DNA from: Nocardia kruczakiae NBRC 101016
GTDB lineage: Bacteria; Actinomycetota; Actinomycetes; Mycobacteriales; Mycobacteriaceae
Direction of reading: 5' to 3'
DNA: 64,000 nt
NCBI RefSeq assembly: GCF_001612965.1
Contig: NZ_BDBL01000041.1
Span: 22,775-86,774 of the forward strand
Shown: one piece after another, positions 1 through 7,657 of the stretch
Layout of the letters: each line of letters begins with the position of its first letter
Numbering within the stretch: position 1 is the first letter of the stretch
Made by a program: the position numbers and the translations under genes
The notes under the pieces: model-generated
Seen by the model: only the letters and a program-made list of their open reading frames with translations
Database searches by the model: none
Told to the model about the DNA's origin: nothing

Positions 1-189
1 GCGTTGCCGATCGAGCAGATCGCCAAGCGCTGGATCGTGGCCAGCGATCCGGACCAGGCCGTCGAGCAGATCAAGCCCTACGTCGACGCGGGGCTGAACC
101 ACCTCGTCTTCCACGCTCCCGGCCACGACCAGCGTCGCTTCCTGGACCTGTTCGCCCGCGACCTGGCACCGCGCCTGCGCGCCTTGTGA
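1..189 (+). CDS. fgd: F420-dependent glucose-6-phosphate dehydrogenase, C-terminal end (partial)
   Basis: The open frame enters from the left edge and ends at TGA 187-189, leaving 62 codons. The visible tail (AKRWIVASDPDQAVEQ, then LNHLVFHAPGHDQ and a closing LAPRLRAL) matches my recollection of the C-terminus of the luciferase-like F420-dependent glucose-6-phosphate dehydrogenase, which oxidises glucose 6-phosphate to 6-phosphogluconolactone and reduces F420 in the cytoplasm. The neighbour order fgd, pta, ackA is also that of M. tuberculosis Rv0407-Rv0409, although here a kinase and two oxidoreductases sit between fgd and pta. The active-site part lies outside the window, so the call rests on the tail and on synteny. 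Another F420 luciferase-like enzyme is the main alternative. Confidence 0.8.
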   Translation, partial: ALPIEQIAKRWIVASDPDQAVEQIKPYVDAGLNHLVFHAPGHDQRRFLDLFARDLAPRLRAL

Positions 190-224
190 GCACGGGCGCC
201 GGGTGGACGCACCGGCTACTCCCT

Positions 225-260
225 CGGACGTCATGCTCGGCCCGTCGGGCATGACGTCCG
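225..260 (+). terminator. Perfect hairpin after fgd
   Basis: A 12-bp perfect inverted repeat (CGGACGTCATGC at 225-236 and its complement at 249-260) with a 12-nt loop lies 36 bp after the fgd stop. There is no T-run, as is common for actinobacterial terminators. It would separate fgd from the kinase gene. Confidence 0.6.
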
Positions 261-375
261 CTCGTTCCGGTTTCGTTCGGCGCGCGAGACGCCCGCTGTG
301 TGTCCGTTCCGCCCGGTCCGTCCGTCCTTCACAGGCCGGTCGGACTCGGTAGGGTGCACACGGCGAGGAGGAGTA

Positions 376-2715
376 ATGCTGTATTCGGGGGAGTTGTTCG
401 CGGGCTACCGGATCGAACGGGTACTCGGCGCCGGTGGAATGGGCGAGGTCTATGTCGCCCGGCACCCGCGGTTACCGCGATCGGACGCGGTGAAGGTGCT
501 GCCGGCCCAGTATGCGGCCGATCCGGAATACCGGGCGCGGTTCGAGCGGGAGGCCGATCTGGCGGCGAGTCTGTCGCATCCGGCGATCGTGAAGGTGTAC
601 GACCGCGGCGAGTACGAGGGCCGGCTGTGGATCGCGATGGAACTGGTCGACGGCGTCGATCTGGCCCGGCGACTGGCCGCGACCGGGCCGTTCGGCATCG
701 ACGAGGTGATCCGGATCGCGGAAACCGTTGCGGGAGCGCTGGATCGCGCGAATGCGCAGGGTTTGGTGCACCGCGACGTGAAACCGGCGAACATCCTGCT
801 GAGCCGTGACGGTGACGTGCTACTCACCGATTTCGGCATCGCCCGGCAGGCCGCGGGTGCCTCCGATCTGACCGGAACCGGGGTCATGATCGGCACCCTG
901 AACTATGCGTCGCCGGAGCAACTGAGCGCGCTGCCGCTGGACGGGCGCAGCGACCAGTATTCGTTGGCCTGCACCATCTTTCACGTGCTCACCGGCGACG
1001 CGCCGTTCGCGGACGCCAATCCCGTCGTGGTCGTGACGCGGCATGCCACGGCCACGCCGCCGAGCGTGCGGACGGTGCGTCCGCACCTGCATCCGGACGT
1101 GGACGCGGTCCTCGCGCGGGCGATGGCGAAGCGACCGGAGGAACGGTTCGCCTCGTCGTCGGAGTTCGCGGCGGCGCTGGCTGCGGCCTTGCGGGCCGTC
1201 ACCGCCGGCCCGCCGCAGGGCGATCCGCAAGCGGCGATCGCGACCGTGCTCGCCGGGCAGCCCGTTCCGTCGCCGGGCCGGCCGGAAGCGCAGGCCGAAC
1301 CACCGACGGTGCTACGGCGAACCGGTGCGCCGTCGAGTGGAATCTGGTGGGGCGCAGGCGGCGCGGTCCTGATCGTGATCGCGATCGTCACGGTGTTCGT
1401 GGTGCGGTCGGCCGGCTCCGATGAGGTCGGTCCGACCGATGCCGCCCGGACGCTGGCCCGGATCTCGGTAACTCCGCAGAGCCCGGATCTGAGTGCCGCA
1501 CCCACCGGGAAGCGGTGGTCGGCCGACGGGTGGGCGCTCCCGATCGGCGGCACGGACAAGGTGGTGTTCTACAACGGCACCAGGAAACTCGACATCCTCG
1601 ACGTGGAGTCGGGTGCGCTGTTGCACAGCATCGGTGTGGGTTACCTCTCCTACGCCGAGTGCGTGTTCACGGCGTCGGGCCGCTACGCGGGCTGCCGTAC
1701 CGAGTCCGGGGACAGCGTCGCCGGGACCCGGGACGTGAATTCGGATTCGTACGCGACGCTGCTCATCGATACGCAGACGGGTGTGATCTCCGGCCGTCTG
1801 CCGGCCGCCACCGAAATCGTCTCCGCAGGAGAAACGTTCGCCACATTCGAACCCGAGCGCAAAGGTGCCGCGACGGGTTCGGTCATCGCCGCGGATGTCA
1901 CCGGCGCGGTGCTCTGGCAGGCCGACGACATCCGAGCGGGCCTGGTCCACGGTTCCGGTGTGCTGTCGCTGCAGAAGAATCCCGTATCCGGCGATCCGTT
2001 CTCGAAGGCCGGTTTCGAATTGCGCAACATCGAAACCGGCAAGGTCGTGTATCAGACGGCTCCGGATCACGTTCAGCCTCATACCGTGTGGGCCCCGGAC
2101 TGGCTGGCGTACTCCGGCGGATTCGCGGTCGGGCAGGACTTCTTCGCTCTCGACGGAACGAAGCGCGCGAGCGCCGGTCCCGGCTGGCGGGTCGTCGCGA
2201 GCCAGCCGTATGCCACCCAGGGTGACGATCCGGCGCCGAACGGTAATGACAAGCGCTACGCCGAACCGGACACCGCCCCGGCGCTGCCGGTGATGACGAA
2301 CCGCGGCATGCTCGCCGCCTTCGACCCCGCGACCGGAGCCATGCTCTGGTCCAGGGAACTGCCGAAGGAAGCGAGTTACGGCCACGGTGTGTCCGTCGCC
2401 GGCATCGGCAGCAAAATTCTGATTCGCTGGGATACCACCGCGACATCCGGCTCCGACTACCTCGAGAACAAATACAAGCTCGCCTACGCCTGGTTCGATG
2501 CGTACACGGCCGAAGGCGGTGTACTGCCGGACAATCAGGTCCCCTGGGCCACGGACGGAACGCGGGTGGTCACCGTCGCGCGTGGTGGTCAGGGCGGGAT
2601 CACGGTCGTGGGCGCCGGAAAGAATCGGCAGCCGGTGTGGTCACTCGACTTCGGCACCAGCCCGATCCGGACCTTCGCCGGGCGGGTGTATTCGGCGCGC
2701 AACCGGATCGTGTGA
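376..2715 (+). CDS. Transmembrane Ser/Thr protein kinase with propeller-like extracellular domain
   Basis: A 779-residue Hanks-type kinase. The ATG at 376 is chosen because a GAGGAGGAG ribosome site lies just upstream and the kinase domain begins at once. Visible motifs are the glycine loop GAGGMGEVY (about residue 18), the VAIK-type lysine in DAVKVL (about 40), the catalytic HRDVKPAN loop (H132-N139), DFG at 152 and SPEQ at about 178. One membrane segment (about 323-346, IWWGAGG...) follows a Pro-rich linker. The remaining 430 residues repeat patterns such as ALLHSIG, GAVLWQADD and GAMLWSREL, which resemble PQQ/WD-type beta-propeller blades and should lie outside the membrane as a sensor. 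The layout is PknD-like but the family member is not identified. I recall no kinase at this position in the M. tuberculosis fgd-pta interval. Confidence 0.88.
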   Translation: MLYSGELFAGYRIERVLGAGGMGEVYVARHPRLPRSDAVKVLPAQYAADPEYRARFEREADLAASLSHPAIVKVYDRGEYEGRLWIAMELVDGVDLARRLAATGPFGIDEVIRIAETVAGALDRANAQGLVHRDVKPANILLSRDGDVLLTDFGIARQAAGASDLTGTGVMIGTLNYASPEQLSALPLDGRSDQYSLACTIFHVLTGDAPFADANPVVVVTRHATATPPSVRTVRPHLHPDVDAVLARAMAKRPEERFASSSEFAAALAAALRAVTAGPPQGDPQAAIATVLAGQPVPSPGRPEAQAEPPTVLRRTGAPSSGIWWGAGGAVLIVIAIVTVFVVRSAGSDEVGPTDAARTLARISVTPQSPDLSAAPTGKRWSADGWALPIGGTDKVVFYNGTRKLDILDVESGALLHSIGVGYLSYAECVFTASGRYAGCRTESGDSVAGTRDVNSDSYATLLIDTQTGVISGRLPAATEIVSAGETFATFEPERKGAATGSVIAADVTGAVLWQADDIRAGLVHGSGVLSLQKNPVSGDPFSKAGFELRNIETGKVVYQTAPDHVQPHTVWAPDWLAYSGGFAVGQDFFALDGTKRASAGPGWRVVASQPYATQGDDPAPNGNDKRYAEPDTAPALPVMTNRGMLAAFDPATGAMLWSRELPKEASYGHGVSVAGIGSKILIRWDTTATSGSDYLENKYKLAYAWFDAYTAEGGVLPDNQVPWATDGTRVVTVARGGQGGITVVGAGKNRQPVWSLDFGTSPIRTFAGRVYSARNRIV

Positions 2716-2720
2716 AACCC

Positions 2721-3230
2721 TCACGCCCTGGTCAGGGCGAACAGGCGCAGATCACGCGTCGTCCGGCTGCGGTAGGCGGCATATGCCTCTGTCGTCTCCA
2801 CGAACCGGTCGAAGATCCGTTGCTTACGCACCGGATCCTCGACCAGCTGTGCGCGCACCGGAATGCTCTGTCCCGCAAGGGTTATCGTCGCCTCGGGACG
2901 CGCCAGCAGATTGGCGGTCCAGGCGGGATGGCGGGCCTGACCGAAGTTGCTGCCGATCACATACAGCGTGTCGCCGTCGTGGACGTACAACAGCGGTGAG
3001 GTGCGCGGCTGCCCGGAGGTGCGGCCGATGGTGGTGAGCAGGACGATCGGCGCGCCGATCGGGCCGAGCACGGTGTAGCGAGCGCCGGTGCGCTGCAACA
3101 CTTTCCGATCCAGCGGTGTGAGGGTGCGGACCACGAGCGAACCGAATTTCGTCGCGGCGAACGCGCTCGCGGTACGTCCGAGCAGACCGGTCCGCGAACC
3201 CCACTGCCGATCCGGAAACTGTGCCGTCAT
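2721..3230 (-). CDS. Deazaflavin (F420)-dependent nitroreductase family protein
   Basis: A 169-residue protein of the DDN/FGD-independent split-barrel family (nitroreductase family deazaflavin-dependent oxidoreductase). The sequence shows the family pattern LLTTIGRTSGQPRTSPLLYV, then DGDTLYVIGSNFGQARHPAWTANLLARP, where the GR-SG-R-PL and N-P segments form the cofactor pocket. Members use F420H2 or bind the cofactor to reduce quinones or nitro compounds at the membrane. The N-terminus is basic and amphipathic. It is convergent with the kinase gene (5-bp gap) and followed at 49 bp by an F420-type luciferase-like gene on the same strand. Next to fgd, which makes F420H2, this suggests a small F420 enzyme neighbourhood. 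The substrate is unknown. Confidence 0.82.
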   Translation of the reverse strand: MTAQFPDRQWGSRTGLLGRTASAFAATKFGSLVVRTLTPLDRKVLQRTGARYTVLGPIGAPIVLLTTIGRTSGQPRTSPLLYVHDGDTLYVIGSNFGQARHPAWTANLLARPEATITLAGQSIPVRAQLVEDPVRKQRIFDRFVETTEAYAAYRSRTTRDLRLFALTRA

Positions 3231-3278
3231 GGACAGTGATCCTAGGGCTCTCGCCGCAGACGCGGGGGCAAGCGGCGG

Positions 3279-4079
3279 TTACCGCCCAGCGGTCCGGACC
3301 GCGGCCACGAACTCGTATCCCTTGTGCCAGTCACCGTCACGCGGTGCGGTGAGCAGCTGGTCGACGCCCGCCTCGGCGTAGGCGTCGAACAGCTCCCGGG
3401 CTTCGCCGAGGTCGGCGGGCAATGGCGTGACGACGGAGACGGTGGGTGCGCTGCGCCCGAACGACGCGGCGAATTCGGTCAATTCCTTTGTGGCAGTGGC
3501 GACTTCCTCCGGAGCGAGGCCGATCGCCAGCCAGCCGTCGGCGAATTCGGCCGCCCGGCGCCGGGCGCGTGGTCCGTCGCCGGCCACCAGAATCGGCGGA
3601 ACCGTCGCGCCGGGGGAGAGCGTGACCTCGGTGCCGTCCGGCAGCACGGCAGGGCGGCCGGCGATCAGATCGGGCAGCACACGCAGATTCTCGTCGGTGC
3701 GCCGGCCCCGGTCGGCGAACGGCAACCCGGCCGCGCGCCAGCCGATATCGCCGTGGGCGGGATTGCCCGTGCCGACGCCCAGCAGCAGCCGATTCCCGGA
3801 GACGTACTGCAGTGCGCTCACCTGTTTGGCCGCCCACGCGGCCGGACGCAGTGCGAGCAGCAGCACGCCGTAGCCGATGTGAATCCGTTCGGTCACCGCG
3901 GCCGCGGTCGCCAGCGCGACCGAACTCTCCAGAATCGGCGCGCTGGCGACGAGGTGGTCGGTCGACCACACCGAATCGAGGCCGACCTCCTCGGCGAACC
4001 GCGCCGCGGCGCCGACATCGCCGAGAATCGGCCGCTGGGGATCGGGGGTGGACGTGGGGAGGAAGGTGCCGAGTCGCAT
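3279..4079 (-). CDS. LLM-class F420-dependent oxidoreductase
   Basis: A 266-residue luciferase-like monooxygenase family protein starting MRLGTFLPTSTPDP. Family features are AARFAEEVGLDSVWSTDH near residue 30, RIHIGYGVLLLALRPAAWAAKQVSALQYVSGNRLLLGVGTGNP in the TIM barrel centre, and PPILVAGDGPRARRRAAEFADGWL towards the C-terminus. Such proteins are TIM-barrel flavin or F420 oxidoreductases. The GTGN motif and the adjacent deazaflavin family gene favour F420. The ATG at 4079 has no Shine-Dalgarno sequence, but a CATAAT hexamer lies about 9 nt upstream, so translation may be leaderless. The substrate cannot be read from sequence. Confidence 0.82.
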   Translation of the reverse strand: MRLGTFLPTSTPDPQRPILGDVGAAARFAEEVGLDSVWSTDHLVASAPILESSVALATAAAVTERIHIGYGVLLLALRPAAWAAKQVSALQYVSGNRLLLGVGTGNPAHGDIGWRAAGLPFADRGRRTDENLRVLPDLIAGRPAVLPDGTEVTLSPGATVPPILVAGDGPRARRRAAEFADGWLAIGLAPEEVATATKELTEFAASFGRSAPTVSVVTPLPADLGEARELFDAYAEAGVDQLLTAPRDGDWHKGYEFVAAVRTAGR

Positions 4080-4088
4080 GATGATGAG

Positions 4089-4094
4089 ATTATG
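4089..4094 (-). promoter_or_regulatory. Possible -10 hexamer of a leaderless transcript
   Basis: On the minus strand CATAAT lies 9 nt before the ATG of the LLM gene, and no ribosome site lies between. This fits a -10 element whose start point is at or near the start codon. No -35 was assigned. Confidence 0.35.
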
Positions 4095-4301
4095 CGCGGA
4101 TTGTGAGCCGTTGAATGGCTGAGCAGCGCAGGGACATGTCCGAAACGCTCATGCCGACTCGGGCCGCTGTTACGAGGCCGGGGTTGCCGGGCGACGGCTG
4201 CTGCGCGTACAGGTGACCGCGGTGGCTACTCGGGTGTGATTTCGTCGGCAGCGGACGCGGGTGCGACCGCGGGCGCTCACCCGCTCACTAAGCTCGGGAC
4301 C

Positions 4302-6386
4302 ATGGCCGAACCCGCACCCTCCACCGTGTACATCGCGTCACTGGAAGGTGACACCGGCAAATCCACCGTGGCGCTGGGCATGCTGCAGATGCTCTCGGCG
4401 ACGACGCCGCGGGTGGGCGTCTTCCGGCCGATCACCCGGTCCAACCGCGGCCGTGACTACATTCTCGAGCTGCTGCTCGAACACTGCACCGCCGATATCG
4501 ACTACGAGCAGGCGGTCGGGGTCACCTATGAGCAGGTGCACGCCGATCCCGATGCCGCGATCAGCGAGATCGTGATGCGGTTCCACGAGGTCGCCAAGGT
4601 CTGCGACGCCGTGGTGGTGGTGGGCAGCGACTACACCGATGTCGCAGGGCCGAGCGAACTGCGCTACAACGCCCGGATCGCGGTCAACCTCGGCGCGCCG
4701 GTGCTGCTGGTGCTGCGCGGGGCCGGGCGCAGCCCCGAGGACGTCGTGCAGGTCGCCCGGGTCTGCGAAGCGGAACTCGAACACGAGCACGCCCAGCTGA
4801 TGGCGATCATCGTCAACCGCTGTGATCCCGAGCGGCTCGAAGACGTGCGGGACGCGATGGGTGTGCTGCCCTGTCCGTCGTGGACGATGCCGGAGGTGCC
4901 GTTGCTCACCGCGCCGACCATGAACGAACTGTGCGAGGCCATCGACGGCAGCGTCTATTCGGGCGATCCGGAGCTGCTGCAGCGCGAGGCGCTGAAGGTG
5001 ATGGTCGGCGGGATGACCGCCGAGCACATACTCGAGCGGCTCAGCGACGGCGTCGCGGTGATCGTGCCGGGCGACCGTTCCGACGTCCTGCTGTCGCTGG
5101 TGAACGCGCACGAGGCGGAGGGATTTCCGTCGCTGTCGGGCATCATCATGAACGGTGGCCTGTTGCCGGATCCGGCGATCGCGCGCCTGATGGCGGGCCT
5201 CAAGCCGAAACTGCCCATCCTCACCACGCAACTGGGCACGTTCGACACCGCCAGCGCCGCCGCGCACACCCGCGGGCGGGTCTCGCTCAGCAGTATGCGC
5301 AAGGTCGACACCGCCTTGGCGCTGATGGAGCAGCGGGTGGACAGCCGGAAGCTGTTGAACCTCATCGAAGTTCCGGTGCCGTCGGTGGTCACGCCACAGA
5401 TGTTCGAATATCAGCTGGTGGAACGGGCTCGTGCCGATCCGCGCCGGATCGTGTTGCCCGAGGGCGACGACGATCGCATCCTGCGGGCGGCCGGGCGCGT
5501 GCTGCAACGCAAGATCGCGGAGCTGACCATCCTCGGTGACGAGGCCACCGTGCGCGCTCGCGCGGCCGAACTCGGTGTCGACATCGATGCCGCCCAGGTG
5601 CTCGATCCGCGCACCAGCGAGTTGCGCGCGGAGTTCGCCGAGGAATTCGCGCGGCTGCGCGCGCACAAGGGGATGACGGTCGAGCGGGCCCGCGAATTCA
5701 TGGCCGACATCTCGTATTTCGGCACCATGATGGTGTATCGGGGCATCGCCGACGGCATGGTCTCCGGCGCCGCGCACACCACCGCGCATACGATCCGGCC
5801 CTCGTTCGAGATCATCAAGACCGAACCCGGCGTCTCGACGGTGTCGAGTGTGTTCCTGATGTGCCTGGCCGACCGCGTGCTGGCCTACGGCGACTGCGCG
5901 GTGGTGCCGGACCCGACCTCCGAACAGCTATCCGATATCGCGATCTCCTCCGCCCGCACCGCGCAGCAGTTCGGGATCGAACCCCGGGTGGCGATGCTGT
6001 CGTACTCGACGGGCGAATCCGGCTCCGGCGCCGACGTCGACAAGGTCAGGGCCGCGACCGAACTGGTGCATCAGCGCGCGCCGCAGCTACCGGTGGAGGG
6101 CCCGATCCAGTACGACGCCGCGATCGAACCGACGGTCGCGAGCACCAAACTGCCGAATTCCGATGTCGCCGGGCGTGCGACCGTGTTCATCTTCCCGGAC
6201 CTCAACACCGGTAACAACACCTACAAGGCGGTGCAGCGCAGTGCGGGCGCGGTCGCGATCGGGCCGGTGCTGCAGGGATTGCGCAAACCGGTCAACGATC
6301 TGTCGCGCGGAGCGCTGGTGGCCGACATCGTGAACACCGTGGCGATCACGGCGATCCAGGCGCAGAAGCAGGAGGAGGCACGGTGA
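4302..6386 (+). CDS. pta: Phosphate acetyltransferase
   Basis: A 694-residue long-form phosphate acetyltransferase, interconverting acetyl-CoA and acetyl phosphate. The N-terminal third is the P-loop-like domain (SLEGDTGKSTVALGMLQML at about residue 11), the middle is a DRTGG domain, and the C-terminal third is the catalytic PTA domain, beginning near RIVLPEGDDDRILRAAGRVL and containing SYSTGESGSGADVDKV and PDLNTGNNTYKAVQRSAGA. The ATG at 4302 (MAEPAPSTVYIAS) gives about the same length as mycobacterial Pta. An in-frame GTG at 4236 would add 22 residues without family character and is rejected. It is followed at 67 bp by ackA. The pair forms the acetate/acetyl-phosphate pathway. Confidence 0.95.
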   Translation: MAEPAPSTVYIASLEGDTGKSTVALGMLQMLSATTPRVGVFRPITRSNRGRDYILELLLEHCTADIDYEQAVGVTYEQVHADPDAAISEIVMRFHEVAKVCDAVVVVGSDYTDVAGPSELRYNARIAVNLGAPVLLVLRGAGRSPEDVVQVARVCEAELEHEHAQLMAIIVNRCDPERLEDVRDAMGVLPCPSWTMPEVPLLTAPTMNELCEAIDGSVYSGDPELLQREALKVMVGGMTAEHILERLSDGVAVIVPGDRSDVLLSLVNAHEAEGFPSLSGIIMNGGLLPDPAIARLMAGLKPKLPILTTQLGTFDTASAAAHTRGRVSLSSMRKVDTALALMEQRVDSRKLLNLIEVPVPSVVTPQMFEYQLVERARADPRRIVLPEGDDDRILRAAGRVLQRKIAELTILGDEATVRARAAELGVDIDAAQVLDPRTSELRAEFAEEFARLRAHKGMTVERAREFMADISYFGTMMVYRGIADGMVSGAAHTTAHTIRPSFEIIKTEPGVSTVSSVFLMCLADRVLAYGDCAVVPDPTSEQLSDIAISSARTAQQFGIEPRVAMLSYSTGESGSGADVDKVRAATELVHQRAPQLPVEGPIQYDAAIEPTVASTKLPNSDVAGRATVFIFPDLNTGNNTYKAVQRSAGAVAIGPVLQGLRKPVNDLSRGALVADIVNTVAITAIQAQKQEEAR

Positions 6387-6453
6387 GCGACAATCGCGCA
6401 GCGGCTCGCTGTGCCGACCGGGTGCGGGTGTCCCGCAAGACACTGGAGGGCTG

Positions 6454-7650
6454 ATGCAGGTATTGGTGATCAATTCGGGGTCGTCGTCGATCAAATATCA
6501 ACTGCTGGACCCGGTTTCGGCGAACGTGTCCGCCTCCGGGCTGGTGTCGCGCATCGGGGAACCGGTGTCCGAGGACGAGGTGACCGTCGAACATCACAGT
6601 GACGGAAAGAAATTCGAGCACACCGGGCCGATCGCCGATCACGCCGCGGGTCTGCGGGTGGTGTTCGACCTGTTCGCCCGCAGCGGTCACTCTCTGAGCG
6701 GCGAGGGGCTCTCGGCGGTCGGCCATCGGGTCGTGCACGGCGGCGAGATCTTCTACGAACCGACCCTGATCACCGATGCCGTGGTGGAATCCATCGACAA
6801 GCTCTCCACCCTGGCGCCACTGCACAATCCGGCCAACGTCACCGGCATCCGCTCCGCCCGTGATCTGCTGCCCGATATCCCGCAGGTCGCGGTGTTCGAC
6901 ACCGCTTTCTTCCACGGACTGCCCGACGCCGCGAAAACCTACGCCATCGACGCGACGATCGCCGCCGCGCACGGCGTCCGGCGCTACGGGTTCCACGGCA
7001 CCTCGCACGAATACGTATCCGGGCGGGTCTCGGAACTGCTCGGCGGCGACCCGGCCACGCACAACCAGATCGTCCTGCATCTGGGTAACGGCGCCTCCGC
7101 GTCGGCGATTCGCGGCGGCCGGGCGATCGACACCAGCATGGGACTGACGCCGCTGGAGGGGTTGGTCATGGGCACCCGATCCGGCGATATCGACCCGGGC
7201 ATTCCGCTGCATCTGGCGCGGACCGCGGGGCTGGATATCGACGGCATCGACGAACTGCTCAACCGCCGCTCCGGCATCAAGGGCCTGTCCGGGGTCAACG
7301 ACTTCCGGCAGCTGTTCGACCTGATCGATTCCGGGGATGCCGCGGCGCGGTTGGCCTACGACGTCTACGTGCATCGGTTGCGCCATTACATCGGCGCCTA
7401 TCTGGTGGAGTTGGGCCGGGTCGACGCGATCACCTTCACCGCCGGCGTGGGGGAGAACAACGCGCAGGTGCGCGCCGACGCGCTGGCCGGCCTGGAACGC
7501 TTCGGCATCGCGGTGGACCCCGTGCGCAACGCCGCGAAAGATCGTGCGGCGCGCCATATTTCGCTGCCGGGCGCGGAGGTCGCCGTGCTGGTGGTGCCGA
7601 CCGACGAGGAATTGGCCATCGCCCGGGCGGCCGCAGCGCTGGTGGGCTGA
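6454..7650 (+). CDS. ackA: Acetate kinase
   Basis: A 398-residue acetate kinase of the ASKHA fold, converting acetyl phosphate plus ADP to acetate plus ATP and back. Diagnostic segments are the N-terminal phosphate-binding NSGSSSIKYQL, GHRVVHGGE, RRYGFHGTSHEYVS, HLGNGASASAI, DTSMGLTPLEGLVMGTRSGDIDPG and FTAGVGENNAQVR. GGAGGG at 6445-6450 precedes the ATG. It lies downstream of pta on the same strand and is probably cotranscribed. It ends 7 bp before the convergent end of pknG. Confidence 0.96.
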   Translation: MQVLVINSGSSSIKYQLLDPVSANVSASGLVSRIGEPVSEDEVTVEHHSDGKKFEHTGPIADHAAGLRVVFDLFARSGHSLSGEGLSAVGHRVVHGGEIFYEPTLITDAVVESIDKLSTLAPLHNPANVTGIRSARDLLPDIPQVAVFDTAFFHGLPDAAKTYAIDATIAAAHGVRRYGFHGTSHEYVSGRVSELLGGDPATHNQIVLHLGNGASASAIRGGRAIDTSMGLTPLEGLVMGTRSGDIDPGIPLHLARTAGLDIDGIDELLNRRSGIKGLSGVNDFRQLFDLIDSGDAAARLAYDVYVHRLRHYIGAYLVELGRVDAITFTAGVGENNAQVRADALAGLERFGIAVDPVRNAAKDRAARHISLPGAEVAVLVVPTDEELAIARAAAALVG

Positions 7651-7657
7651 ACCGGGC

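Noticed and set aside
4236..4301. GTG 4236 as the pta start
   Set aside because: The added 22 residues are not family-like, and the start at 4302 gives the normal length.
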